Below, one piece after another: positions 24,481 through 32,629 of a DNA stretch of 39,134 nt (its first letter is position 1; the number at the start of each line of letters is the position of its first letter). Position numbers and translations under genes: made by a program. The stretch is taken from positions 1-39,134 of the IMG/VR virus record IMGVR_UViG_3300046712_000045; one strand, written 5' to 3'. The notes beneath the pieces are model-generated. The model saw nothing but the letters and a program-made list of their open reading frames with translations. It ran no database searches and was not told the origin of the DNA. Origin of the DNA: a virus.

Positions 24481-24517
24481 CGGCCAAAGATACGGAGACG
24501 TGTCGGTGGCCGTTTTT
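24481..24517 (+). terminator. Terminator at the end of the early operon
   Basis: CGGCCA (24481-24486) pairs with TGGCCG (24507-24512), followed by TTTTT (24513-24517). The 20-base loop is long. It lies between the XRE gene and the late/lysis region, just where a transcription stop is expected. A tight CCAGCG/CGCTGG hairpin at 24441-24454 lies upstream without a T tract. No clear promoter is seen between 24365 and 24480. Confidence 0.55.
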
Positions 24518-24539
24518 CTTTTGCATGAAGGGAACCGGA

Positions 24540-25004
24540 ATGCGCATCTGGCGGGATACGAATCAGAACCAGCGGCTGCTGCTCTACTTTCCGAATACGA
24601 CGCTGGGGTGGCGCGTGATTCGCACCATCGAGCGGCGCGAGGGGCAGCGTGGCGTGGAGCGTGGCGCTTTTCGCGAGCTGATCGACGACAACACCGGCAA
24701 TCTGATTGGCTTCCAGCTCATCTCCTCGAGCGAGCAGCGTGGCGACCTCGACTTCCCGTCGCTGCCGTCGAGCGCGGCGATTTCTACGCGGGAGATGCGC
24801 GTGAATGCCGGGCTGTGCGGTCGCTCGCGCACGGCCGGGCTCACCGAAGAGCAGCGGCTGGAGCTCGCGGCGGCGCGCGATCCGGAGACGGGCGAGTATC
24901 GGACGCCGGAAGACGAGATCGAGCGTATCCAGCGCAAGGTGGAGTTCTACCCGTTTGTGGGCGCGACGCAGGGCGACATTCTGCGGGTGTGGCCGCGGGC
25001 ATGA
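24540..25004 (+). CDS. Hypothetical protein preceding the lysis cassette
   Basis: The protein has 154 residues. I prefer ATG 24540, with AAGGGA 6-7 bases upstream, over an in-frame ATG at 24525. The N-terminal third is beta/alpha (LLLYFPNTTLGWRVIRTI), followed by a charged helical region (EEQRLELAAARDPETGEY). No family is recognised. The stop overlaps the next ATG. Confidence 0.55.
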   Translation: MRIWRDTNQNQRLLLYFPNTTLGWRVIRTIERREGQRGVERGAFRELIDDNTGNLIGFQLISSSEQRGDLDFPSLPSSAAISTREMRVNAGLCGRSRTAGLTEEQRLELAAARDPETGEYRTPEDEIERIQRKVEFYPFVGATQGDILRVWPRA

Positions 25005-25261
25005 ACTTCGCTGGCTCTTCGGGCGGCGGCGAGTGCGTGAATTTTCTTCCCGTGGCCAGCCCATCGCACGCGGAGGAAACGGTCGAGCCGAAGATTTGCG
25101 AATGGTGCTCGGCGACGTTCTGGCGGCCGGTTCCACTCGCAGCCAGGGAAGGCGCGAAGCAATGTGCGCGCTGCATGGAGCGCGTAGTGCGCGCGCGGGA
25201 GTCGGCTATCGAGCAAACACGCAAACGTCTGCGAAGCGATCTGAACGGGAGGGTGGCGTAG
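25001..25261 (+). CDS. Small zinc-finger protein
   Basis: The protein has 86 residues, ATG 25001 (ATGA overlap). Cys33-Cys36 (CEWC) and Cys55-Cys58 (CARC) form a likely zinc ribbon, followed by an arginine-rich helix (RVVRARESAIEQTRKRLRS). Role unknown; it is probably a nucleic-acid-binding accessory protein. Confidence 0.55.
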   Translation: MNFAGSSGGGECVNFLPVASPSHAEETVEPKICEWCSATFWRPVPLAAREGAKQCARCMERVVRARESAIEQTRKRLRSDLNGRVA

Positions 25262-25531
25262 GTGAATCCGAATCCGGTCGTTATTGGCGGCGGTATCGTT
25301 ACGCTCTCGCTCGTGCTCGTTGCGCTGTGGAAGATCAGCCAGATTGTGAAGTGGGTCACCGAGCCGTTCCGCGAATTCGTTCGCGAACACGATCTGTTGT
25401 GGGAGGACTACAACATCCGCACCGGCGGCAGCTATCGGCGTCGCACCGGCCGCGGCAATCCTCCGGAACCGGAAGATTTCTACCGCGATCATCATGCGAC
25501 GTTTTTGGGGAGTGGCGATGGCAACGCCTGA
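25262..25531 (+). CDS. Small membrane protein (possible holin or spanin partner)
   Basis: The protein has 89 residues, GTG 25262 directly after the preceding TAG. One strong hydrophobic helix (VIGGGIVTLSLVLVALWKI) is followed by a charged, Arg/Pro-rich C-terminus. It overlaps the start of the endolysin gene by 14 bases, so a lysis role is suggested by context. A single span would fit a type III holin or an inner-membrane spanin, but the sequence alone does not decide. Confidence 0.5.
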   Translation: MNPNPVVIGGGIVTLSLVLVALWKISQIVKWVTEPFREFVREHDLLWEDYNIRTGGSYRRRTGRGNPPEPEDFYRDHHATFLGSGDGNA

Positions 25532-25988
25532 GCAGATCAAGTTTTTGCAGGACGAGGCGGCGAAGGCGCGGCTCGCGAATCACGTGTGGCCGGAATACGC
25601 GGCCTGCGAAGCGGCGCTCGAAACGGCGTGGGGCGCGTCGCAGCTCTATCTGCGAGCGAACAACATCTTCGGCGAGAAGCAGCATGCGGCGCCGGTATTT
25701 CTGACGACGTTGTTTCCGACGCGCGAAGTGCAGGCCGGGAAGTGGGTCACGGTCGATGCCGCGTTCATTTGGTTTCCGACGACGATTGAGGCCTTCGTTT
25801 CGCGCATGAAGACGCTTCGCCGGCTGGCTGCGGAGTATCCGGAGTACCTTGCGGCTCTGGCGGCGACGACGGGCGAGGACTTCGTTACCGAAGTCTCGAA
25901 GCGGTGGTCGACGGACCCGCAGCGCGGCGTGAAGGTGCTGGAAATCCACGCCGCGCATAACAACGTTTTCGCGCAACCCGCGAACTAG
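25518..25988 (+). CDS. Endolysin, glucosaminidase-type (GH73-like)
   Basis: The protein has 156 residues from ATG 25518 with GGGGAG (25507-25512) upstream. The motif YAACEAALETAWGASQLYL, then NNIFGEKQ, is the glucosaminidase signature with the likely catalytic Glu35; later VTVDAAFIWF, then EYPEYLAALAAT and KRWSTDP follow the family order. It should cut the N-acetylglucosaminyl bond of peptidoglycan in the periplasm after holin action. No signal peptide is present, so it needs a holin. Confidence 0.85.
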   Translation: MATPEQIKFLQDEAAKARLANHVWPEYAACEAALETAWGASQLYLRANNIFGEKQHAAPVFLTTLFPTREVQAGKWVTVDAAFIWFPTTIEAFVSRMKTLRRLAAEYPEYLAALAATTGEDFVTEVSKRWSTDPQRGVKVLEIHAAHNNVFAQPAN

Positions 25989-25998
25989 GGGGAAGTCA

Positions 25999-26214
25999 AT
26001 GGCTACGGGAACGACGGTTGTACCGATCACGGGGACGAAGCCGCGCAACTGGAAGACGACGAGCCTTGGCATCTGCGCCATTGTTGGCGCGGTGCTGCCG
26101 GTGGCGACGATCTTTCTGCATGGCCAAGTGCCGACGATGGACCAGCTCACCGTTGCCGGCACGGCGATCGCGGCAGGCTGGGGTCTGATCCACGCCAAGG
26201 ACGCGAGCAATTAG
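25999..26214 (+). CDS. Holin candidate 1
   Basis: The protein has 71 residues, ATG 25999 with GGGGGAA upstream. Two hydrophobic segments (LGICAIVGAVLPVATIFL and LTVAGTAIAAGWGLIHA) separated by a short polar turn and a small size match class II holin-like proteins that sit after endolysins. It is the better of the two holin candidates. Confidence 0.6.
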   Translation: MATGTTVVPITGTKPRNWKTTSLGICAIVGAVLPVATIFLHGQVPTMDQLTVAGTAIAAGWGLIHAKDASN

Positions 26215-26541
26215 GTGAGCCTGCTTTCCGATCCCATTAGCGGCCTGTTCGGCGTTTTCTTCAAGCGAGCGCTGGACAGCAGGATCCTGCAGTACGTCGT
26301 GCTGCTGCTGGAGATGGGGATTGCGGGGCTGCTGGCATTCCTCGCGCTTGCCGGCGGCGCGCTGGTTGCGCGGCAGCCGGTGGCATGGGCTGTCGGGACG
26401 GGCATGGTCGCCGCGGCCATCGCCATGCTGGCGACGTTTCAGGCGTCGCCGAACAGTAAAGGGCTTGTGATTTCGTTTCCGTCGAAGCTGGCGGACGAGC
26501 GGATCGATACGCCCACCACCACGATTGAGAGGAAAAAATGA
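26215..26541 (+). CDS. Membrane protein, holin/antiholin candidate 2
   Basis: The protein has 108 residues, GTG 26215 right after TAG of the preceding gene. It has hydrophobic helices at about residues 25-50 (YVVLLLEMGIAGLLAFLALAGG) and 55-78 (WAVGTGMVAAAIAMLATF), with a basic C-terminus. It could be an antiholin or second holin. The stop overlaps ATG 26538. Confidence 0.5.
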   Translation: MSLLSDPISGLFGVFFKRALDSRILQYVVLLLEMGIAGLLAFLALAGGALVARQPVAWAVGTGMVAAAIAMLATFQASPNSKGLVISFPSKLADERIDTPTTTIERKK

Positions 26542-27032
26542 AGAAGTTCTTCGCAGGAATCGCTCTGCTGGCGTTGTCCACGCTGGCGTTCGCTCAGACC
26601 GCGCCGGCAACGCCCGCGCCCATCCAGAATCTGTATGCGGCCGGGGTATCGTGGAACGGCGCGGCATCGCCATCGGTGGCAGGCAGCGGATTGTATGCGC
26701 ATCTGCTGACCGGCGGCACGTATGCGTTTACGCACGTCGACGCAGTGCCGGCCAGCGTGAAGCCGTTCACGGTGACCACGAACATCGGCGTGGGCGTCGC
26801 CCAGAAGATCGCGACGATTGGGAAGTACAACGTATATGTGCCCACGGCGGCGGGTGTCAGCTTCAATGGCTCGAATGCCGGATGGCAGTGGAACACCGGC
26901 GCTGGCGTGGCGATTCCGATCGGCACCAAAGGCTATTACCTGATGCCGACAGTGCGCGTGCTCGAATCGAACGTGTCGGGCGGCGCGGGCGTGCAGCCAA
27001 TCGTCGGCGTGCTGTTCGGCTGGGGTAAGTAG
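26538..27032 (+). CDS. Exported beta-rich protein in the lysis cassette
   Basis: The protein has 164 residues, ATG 26538 (ATGA overlap). Residues 1-20 are a clean Sec signal peptide ending in AFA|Q. The mature part shows alternating polar and apolar residues (GKYNVYVPTAAGVSFNG, GAGVAIPIGTKGYYLMPTV) typical of an outer-membrane beta-barrel or secreted beta-protein, ending VLFGWGK. It may be an outer-membrane protein expressed by the lysogen or a lysis helper (as outer-membrane spanins or disruptins are), but no family match is recognised. Confidence 0.6.
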   Translation: MKKFFAGIALLALSTLAFAQTAPATPAPIQNLYAAGVSWNGAASPSVAGSGLYAHLLTGGTYAFTHVDAVPASVKPFTVTTNIGVGVAQKIATIGKYNVYVPTAAGVSFNGSNAGWQWNTGAGVAIPIGTKGYYLMPTVRVLESNVSGGAGVQPIVGVLFGWGK

Positions 27033-27041
27033 TCGATCTAA

Positions 27042-27413
27042 ATGGCCAAGCGGCCATGTGCGCGACCGGGTTGCTCGAACCTGGTCGCGCGAGGGTACTG
27101 CGCTACATGCGCGCCGATCTACAGTTCGAAAGCGCTGGCGGAGCAGCGGCGGCCGAGTGCTCACAAGCGCGGCTACACGCGGAGATGGGCAGCATACAGT
27201 CAGGCGCGGCTGCGGCGGCATTCGCTGTGTGTCGGGTATCCGCTGGGGATGCATGGCGAGCGAGCTATGGCAGCGACATTGACGGATCACATCGAGGATG
27301 CGGCGACGCATCCGGAGCTGTTCTGGGAGACTTCGAATCATCAGTCGCTGTGCGACGACTGTAACAAGCGGAAAGCAATAGAGTTAGAGGGCGGACTGGG
27401 CAGAGGGGGATAG
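27042..27413 (+). CDS. HNH endonuclease-like protein
   Basis: The protein has 123 residues from ATG 27042. Features: two zinc knuckles at the N-terminus (CARPGC, GYCATC), GYTRRWAAY, then DHIEDAATHPELFW, HQSLCDDCNKRKA, the classic HNH layout (His/Asn/His with CxxC zinc site). HNH nucleases beside the small terminase occur in HK97-like cos phages, where they cut the packaging site together with the terminase. That role is inferred from position. Confidence 0.8.
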   Translation: MAKRPCARPGCSNLVARGYCATCAPIYSSKALAEQRRPSAHKRGYTRRWAAYSQARLRRHSLCVGYPLGMHGERAMAATLTDHIEDAATHPELFWETSNHQSLCDDCNKRKAIELEGGLGRGG

Positions 27414-27638
27414 GGGGTATAAATCTCTCCGAAGGTGGGCGCCGCAGACCGCTTGCCAGCAAAACTTTTACGTCCACAAAATACAACATTTCACGCCAAG
27501 CAGTCTGCAATCAATGCGTTGCCGCATTGACATGCCGGATGGTCCGGGAGCAGCAGTAAAAGCCCCGCAGAGGTGCTGGTGGGCGGCCGATGCCTTCGAA
27601 GGGGGAGCGAAAGCGCAGCCAGCCGGAGTGGTGAACCA
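27414..27638. other. Intergenic region before the terminase, candidate packaging site
   Basis: This 225-base stretch has no convincing gene on either strand. It is AT-richer at 27450-27500 and contains short CATTGACATG, TGGTCCGG and GCCGGAGTGG elements. By position (HNH gene to small terminase) it is where the cos or pac site would lie in HK97-like phages, but I cannot point to a specific cut site. Confidence 0.3.
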
Positions 27639-28094
27639 ATGTCCAGACCGCGCACACCGACAGCCGTCCTCGAGCTGAGAGGATCCTTCCGCAAGAATCC
27701 TGCTCGTGGCGAGGATCGCGCTCTCGAGCCGAAGGCGATCGGGCGCCTCGAGCCGCCGGCGCAGTTCCTGCGCACCGATGTCTCGGAGTTCGCGCGCTAC
27801 CTGGCGATCTGGCAGGAGACAGCAGGGATCTGCTGGTGGCTGACGCCGGCCGAGGCGGGGCCGCTGTCGAGCTACTGCCGTTTGAAGGACAAGGAAAACC
27901 GCGGTGTTGCAAAGCCGGCGGATTTGAGCAACCTGATCAAGCTGTATCCAATTTTGGGGATGACGCAGGATGGTCGAGCAAAGTTCAGGGAGCGCGGGGC
28001 GGAAGCGCTCGGCGAAGGCGCCTCGAAAGGCCCGCACCCGCAAGACGACTGGGAAAACATCGCCGGCGAAGCCGAGCGCCTCCGCGTCGTCTGA
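27639..28094 (+). CDS. terS: Terminase small subunit (P27-like)
   Basis: The protein has 151 residues from ATG 27639 with GGAG about 10 bases upstream. The start (MSRPRTPTAVLELRGSFRKNP) followed by EPPAQFL and a helical middle (LTPAEAGPLSSYC) match the P27-family small terminase, which binds the packaging site and recruits the large subunit. The 3' end overlaps the large terminase gene by 125 bases. Confidence 0.75.
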   Translation: MSRPRTPTAVLELRGSFRKNPARGEDRALEPKAIGRLEPPAQFLRTDVSEFARYLAIWQETAGICWWLTPAEAGPLSSYCRLKDKENRGVAKPADLSNLIKLYPILGMTQDGRAKFRERGAEALGEGASKGPHPQDDWENIAGEAERLRVV

Positions 28095-29829
28095 GCGCAA
28101 TTACGCCGAGATCGCAAACCGCTATGCGCGGGACGTCGTTGCCGGTGCCATTGTGGCCTGCAAGTGGGTGCGCCTGGCATGCAGGCGGCACCTCGCGGAC
28201 CTCGCGAAGGCGCGAGAGAAGGAGTTTGTGTATCGATTCGACGCGGCCCGGGCGAACCTGCCCTGCCGTTTCATCGAGCAACTGCCGCACACGCGCGGGC
28301 AGTGGGCGCGGGTGCGGCGCGGGTACTCAAATCGGATCCAGCTGGAACCGTGGCAGATCTTCATCGTCTGCGCGATCTTCGGCTGGATCAACAAGGCGAA
28401 CCGATTCCGCCGTTTCGCCGAGGCTTACATCAAGGTGCCTCGGAAAAACGCGAAGAGCACCCTCGCCGCCGCGATCGGCCTGTACATGCTGGTGGCCGAT
28501 GGCGAGTATGGCGCCGAGGTCTATAGCGGGGCCACGAAAGAGAAGCAGGCCATGGAGGTCTTTAAGACTGCATGGCGGATGGTCAGGAAGACGCCGGCGC
28601 TCGAAGATTATTTCGGCATCGAATCGGCCATCAAGTCATTGTATCGCCAGGAGGACGGCAGCAAGTTCGAACCGCTGGTCGGGGATCCCGGGGACGGAGC
28701 TTCACCGAGCTGCGCGATCGTCGACGAGTACCACGAGCACGACACCTCGACTCTGCATGACACGATGCAGACCGGGATGGGCTCGCGCGAGCAGGGTCTC
28801 GTAATCGACATCACGACCGCCGGCAGCAAGATCGAAGGCCCTTGTCACATCCTCGAGCGGGACGTCGAAAAGGTCCTCGACGGCCTGGTCGAAAATGACT
28901 CACTGTTCGGCATCATGTTCGGGATTGACCTCGAACCCTACGAGTGGGACGGTGCCACGGTACCGGCGGATGACTGGAAGACGGAGGCGGCGCTTCGCAA
29001 GGCGAATCCGAACTATGGTGTCTCGATCTTTGCATCGTTCCTGCAGAAGCAGCTTCGGGAGGCGATCCAGAGCGCGCATAAGCAGAACACCTTCAAGACG
29101 AAGCACGAGAATGTCTGGGTCAATGCCGCGCGCGGCTACTACAACCTCGAGGCGTGGCGTCGCTGCGGCAATCCCGAGCTGAAGCTCGACAAGTTCGAGC
29201 GCGAGCCTTGCTGGGAGGGAACCGATCTCGGTGCGAAGGACGATCTGGCTTCGCGCGTCAAGGTGTTTCGCCGCGTCGACGCCGGCGCGGTGCACTACTA
29301 CGTATTCGGACGACATTACGTTCCACATGATCGGGCCATGGATGGCGACCATTCGCACTACGAACGCTGGATCGCCGACCAGCAGCTGCAGGCGCATGCC
29401 GGCGCGGAGATCCAGCTGGAAGTGATCCAGAAAGAAATCGAGGCGGAGCTGGGCACCTTCGATTTTCAGTGTCTGGCTTTCGATCCGTGGGGTGCTTTGC
29501 AAATGCAGCAGCAGCTCGCGCTGAAGCTCTCCGAGGATGTGGTGTTGAGCATCCCGCAGACCGTGCAGTATCTGTCTGCGCCGATGAAGGAGATCAACGC
29601 CGCGATGCTGGCCGGACGGATCCACCACGACGGCGATCCGGTGCTGGCCTGGGCCATCTCCAACGTGATCGCGCGCGAGGATAACAACGAGAATGTTTTT
29701 CCGCGGAAGGAAAAGAGCGGGAACCAGAAGATCGATCCGCACAGCGCGCTGCTGAACGCCATGAATCGGGCCATGGTCGGCAATCGGCCGGAGTCGGTCT
29801 ATAAGACGCGAGGGCTGATCGCGGTATGA
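27970..29829 (+). CDS. terL: Terminase large subunit (HK97-like ATPase/nuclease)
   Basis: The protein has 619 residues. Walker A-like motif PRKNAKST at residues 157-164, Walker B CAIVDEY with Asp252-Glu253, and a downstream DLGAKDD segment fitting the first nuclease Asp of the RNase H-type domain. It cuts concatemers and drives DNA into the prohead. The first 45 residues are a Lys/Arg/Ser-rich extension, encoded inside the small terminase gene; a start further downstream is possible. It is the clearest packaging gene of the window. Confidence 0.95.
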   Translation: MVEQSSGSAGRKRSAKAPRKARTRKTTGKTSPAKPSASASSERNYAEIANRYARDVVAGAIVACKWVRLACRRHLADLAKAREKEFVYRFDAARANLPCRFIEQLPHTRGQWARVRRGYSNRIQLEPWQIFIVCAIFGWINKANRFRRFAEAYIKVPRKNAKSTLAAAIGLYMLVADGEYGAEVYSGATKEKQAMEVFKTAWRMVRKTPALEDYFGIESAIKSLYRQEDGSKFEPLVGDPGDGASPSCAIVDEYHEHDTSTLHDTMQTGMGSREQGLVIDITTAGSKIEGPCHILERDVEKVLDGLVENDSLFGIMFGIDLEPYEWDGATVPADDWKTEAALRKANPNYGVSIFASFLQKQLREAIQSAHKQNTFKTKHENVWVNAARGYYNLEAWRRCGNPELKLDKFEREPCWEGTDLGAKDDLASRVKVFRRVDAGAVHYYVFGRHYVPHDRAMDGDHSHYERWIADQQLQAHAGAEIQLEVIQKEIEAELGTFDFQCLAFDPWGALQMQQQLALKLSEDVVLSIPQTVQYLSAPMKEINAAMLAGRIHHDGDPVLAWAISNVIAREDNNENVFPRKEKSGNQKIDPHSALLNAMNRAMVGNRPESVYKTRGLIAV

Positions 29830-30008
29830 AGTTCGATTTGCAGGATCTGTTGCTGGTGCTCGGCATCAGCTGCATCGTGGGTGGAATCGCTGTCTGGTCG
29901 CGGCCCGCGGCGGCCATCGTGCTCGGTTGTTTCTTCCTCTTCGCAGTACTCCAGATCGAGCGCGGCGGCCGCGCGCGAAAGGCAACGAGTGGGTCTGCTG
30001 ACAAGTAA
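29826..30008 (+). CDS. Small membrane protein between terminase and portal
   Basis: The protein has 60 residues, ATG 29826 overlapping the terminase stop. Two hydrophobic helices (DLLLVLGISCIVGGIAVW and AAIVLGCFFLFAVLQI) precede a charged end. The gene is coupled to TerL and overlaps the portal start. A membrane protein in this position is not usual for HK97-type phages. Role unknown. Confidence 0.55.
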   Translation: MKFDLQDLLLVLGISCIVGGIAVWSRPAAAIVLGCFFLFAVLQIERGGRARKATSGSADK

Positions 30009-31620
30009 GCTCGGGTTTCAGGCGCTGAGCATGGAGGATCCGGCGCAGCCGCTGCTGCCCTATTCGGCACTCTTCGAGTCGCTGGGTCTCGGCCGTTCCG
30101 ATGCAGGCGTGCTGGTTAACGAGAAGCAGGCCATGCGCATCACTACGGCCTTTGCCTGCGTCATGATCATCTCGTCGGATCTCTCGGCGCTGCCGCTGCC
30201 GGTGATGCAGCGCATGCCGGACGGCACAGTGAGGGAGGCGCCGGAACATCCGCTCTACGGCCTTCTGCAATACGAGCCCAACGCGAACATGACCAGCATC
30301 GTCTTTCGCGCGGCATGGCATGCCTCAGTCCTGGGCTGGGGAAACGGGTATGCCTACATTCGCCGCGACGGCGCCAATCGGGCGAGAGCTCTGGAGCCGC
30401 TGGCTTCGGAGCGGACCAGTCCGGTGCTCCAGCCGGTGAAGGATGAAAAGGGCAATCTCAGGCGGAAGCTCTACTACGCCACCTCGGCGACCGACAGCGG
30501 CGAGGTGCTTTACATCGACCCAGCCAACGTGCTGCATCTGCCAGGGCTATCGTATGACGGCTTTGTCGGGATGTCTCCGATCCAGACGTGCAAGAACGCA
30601 TTCGGGCTAGCGATCGCCGCGGAGAAGTTCGGTGCGCAGCTCTTCGGCAACGGTGCCAAGGCCTCGGGGGTGCTGTCTCACCCGGGCGCGCTGGGGACGG
30701 AGGCGCTCGAAAACCTGAAGAAGTCGATCCGCGAGATCCTCACCGGCGAGAACGCGCTGCGGCCGCTGGTGCTCGAAGAGGGGATGAAGTGGGAGCAGAC
30801 CACGATCAATCCCAACGACGCGCAGTTTCTCGATACGCGCAAGTTTCAGCGGGAGGAGATCGCGGCGCTCTTCCGCGTGCCGATGCACCTGCTGCAGTCG
30901 CTCGAGCGCGCGACCAATAACAACATCGAGCATCAGTCGCTCGACTATATCCGCTACTGCCTGCGGCCGTGGGCGGTTCGCATCGAGCAGGAGATCAATC
31001 GCAAGCTCCTGAAGGATCCGTTTTTCGTCGAGCATGACTTCAACGCTTTCCAGCGCGGCGATTACACCTCGCAGGTGACGGGCATGATGCAGCTGCGGCT
31101 CGGCGGCGTGTACAGCGCCAACGATTGCTTTAAGCAGCTCCGCCAGAATCCGATCCCGGCCGCGGCGGGCGGCGACATTCGCATCGCCCCGCTGAATACG
31201 ATTCCACTGGAGCGGCTCCTGAGCGAGGCGGACGGCGAAACGGCGCCGGCCGACGGCGAGCCGACCACCGACGCCGCCGGCGGCGAGGCGATCACCGATC
31301 TCCGCCGCAGTCGCGTCGTCAATGCCTATCGCCGGCTCTTCCGCGATGCGATCGGCCGCATCGCCAGCCGGAAGAAGAAGGATGAGGCCGCCGCTTATCG
31401 GGCGCTGCAGCCCGTCCTCGCCTCGATGGCGGAAGCGGTCATGGCCATGTATTTCGCGCCCGATGAAGAGGTGAAGAAAGATGCCGAAGCTGAAAGTTCC
31501 CGCATCGCGCGTGACCTGGCCGCGACCTGCTCTCAATGGCAGCCCGATCAGGCTGCGACCCTCGCCACAACCGCAACCGAAGACGCCTACACCGCGCTCC
31601 ATCGAGCGCTGATCGGATAA
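29989..31620 (+). CDS. Portal protein (HK97 family)
   Basis: The protein has 543 residues. GTG 29989 has AAAGG about 7 bases upstream and reads directly into the family start (VGLLTSKLGFQAL). Core motifs: AFACVMIISSDLSALPLPVM, HPLYGLLQYEPN, GNGYAYIRRD, NVLHLPGLSYDGFVG and DTRKFQREEIAALFRVP, the classical HK97 portal series. The last 100 residues form a charged helical tail rich in Lys/Glu/Ala. It forms the dodecameric gate at one capsid vertex. Confidence 0.93.
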   Translation: MGLLTSKLGFQALSMEDPAQPLLPYSALFESLGLGRSDAGVLVNEKQAMRITTAFACVMIISSDLSALPLPVMQRMPDGTVREAPEHPLYGLLQYEPNANMTSIVFRAAWHASVLGWGNGYAYIRRDGANRARALEPLASERTSPVLQPVKDEKGNLRRKLYYATSATDSGEVLYIDPANVLHLPGLSYDGFVGMSPIQTCKNAFGLAIAAEKFGAQLFGNGAKASGVLSHPGALGTEALENLKKSIREILTGENALRPLVLEEGMKWEQTTINPNDAQFLDTRKFQREEIAALFRVPMHLLQSLERATNNNIEHQSLDYIRYCLRPWAVRIEQEINRKLLKDPFFVEHDFNAFQRGDYTSQVTGMMQLRLGGVYSANDCFKQLRQNPIPAAAGGDIRIAPLNTIPLERLLSEADGETAPADGEPTTDAAGGEAITDLRRSRVVNAYRRLFRDAIGRIASRKKKDEAAAYRALQPVLASMAEAVMAMYFAPDEEVKKDAEAESSRIARDLAATCSQWQPDQAATLATTATEDAYTALHRALIG

Positions 31621-31622
31621 AC

Positions 31623-32507
31623 ATGAAAACTTCGATTCGCAAACCGACGTTTCGTGCATCGCTGCAGTCCGATGGCACCCTCGAGCTCCTCGTTTACGAG
31701 GTCATCGGCGAAGACTTCTGGAGTGGTGGCGGCGTCACCGCGAAGACGGTGAAGCAGCAGCTGGATCAGGCCGGGCCGTATTCGCGCATGGCGGTGCGGA
31801 TCAATTCGCCGGGCGGGGATGCTTTCGAAGGCATCGCGATCCACAATCTGCTGCGCGCGCAGGGTAAGCCCATCGATGTCTATGTCGACGGGATCGCGGC
31901 TTCCGCGGCCAGCGTCATTGCCATGGCCGGTGATACCCGCACGATGGGATCGGGCGCCATGATGATGATCCACAATGCGTGGTGCGGCTGCACCGGCTAT
32001 GCCGACGACATGCGCAGGATGGCCGACACGCTCGATAAGGTGTCCGCCGCGGTCGCCGAGACCTACGTGAAGCGCGCGGGCTTGAGCGAGAAAGACGCGC
32101 ACTCTCTGATGGATGCCGAGAGCTGGCTGAGCGCGCAGGACTGCGTTGCCAACGGACTCGCGACGGCGATTGCCGAGGATGACGAGAACGACGACGCGGC
32201 GATGGCGCTCGCGCGCAGCTTCAAGTCCCTCGCGCGGATGGCGAAACTGCCGGAGAAGCTCCGCGCCGACGCCGCCGCTGGCGACGCGGCCTGCGAGTGT
32301 TATTGCGCGCCCTGCCAGGACGGACGCTGCAACGAGTGCGAATGCCGCGGTTGCGACGCGGAAAACTGTGGCGCCAACAACTGCAGCTGCGCGGGCTCGG
32401 AGGCGAGCCAGAGCGCGCAGACCACGCCGCCGCCGGAAGCCGCAGTCGAGAAACCCGACCTGAGCATGCTCGAAGCCGAGCTGCAGCTGATCGAAACCAG
32501 CCGATAA
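31623..32507 (+). CDS. ClpP-like prohead protease with a cysteine-rich C-terminus
   Basis: The protein has 294 residues, ATG 31623. ClpP/S14 fold: VRINSPGGDAFEGIAI, GIAASAAS with the likely nucleophile Ser94, and MMMIHNAW with His117. It should cut the scaffold part of the capsid protein during maturation. Oddity: residues 224-256 contain 11 cysteines in 33 positions (CxC, CxxC, CxxxxC spacings), then a Pro/Ser linker and a short helix. Such a cluster could bind zinc or form a redox/cofactor site; it is not part of the ClpP core. Confidence 0.9.
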   Translation: MKTSIRKPTFRASLQSDGTLELLVYEVIGEDFWSGGGVTAKTVKQQLDQAGPYSRMAVRINSPGGDAFEGIAIHNLLRAQGKPIDVYVDGIAASAASVIAMAGDTRTMGSGAMMMIHNAWCGCTGYADDMRRMADTLDKVSAAVAETYVKRAGLSEKDAHSLMDAESWLSAQDCVANGLATAIAEDDENDDAAMALARSFKSLARMAKLPEKLRADAAAGDAACECYCAPCQDGRCNECECRGCDAENCGANNCSCAGSEASQSAQTTPPPEAAVEKPDLSMLEAELQLIETSR

Positions 32508-32537
32508 CTCAACTTCAAAGCGGCTCCTCCGCACAAC

Positions 32538-32606
32538 CGCTCGCTTGCGAGCGACGGGGCGGCCGCGTGCGTGTGCAACCGGCGCCCGGGCGTCGGCGGG
32601 CCCGCC
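32538..32606 (+). other. Series of GC-rich palindromes before the capsid gene
   Basis: CGCTCGC-TT-GCGAGCG (32538-32553, perfect 7-bp stem), CGCCCGGGCG (32583-32592) and GGCGGGCCCGCC (32595-32606) lie in the 122-base gap between protease and capsid genes. They are possible RNA-stability or attenuation hairpins; no T tract follows. Confidence 0.5.
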
Positions 32607-32629
32607 ACACCGCAACAGGAGAAAAGCAA

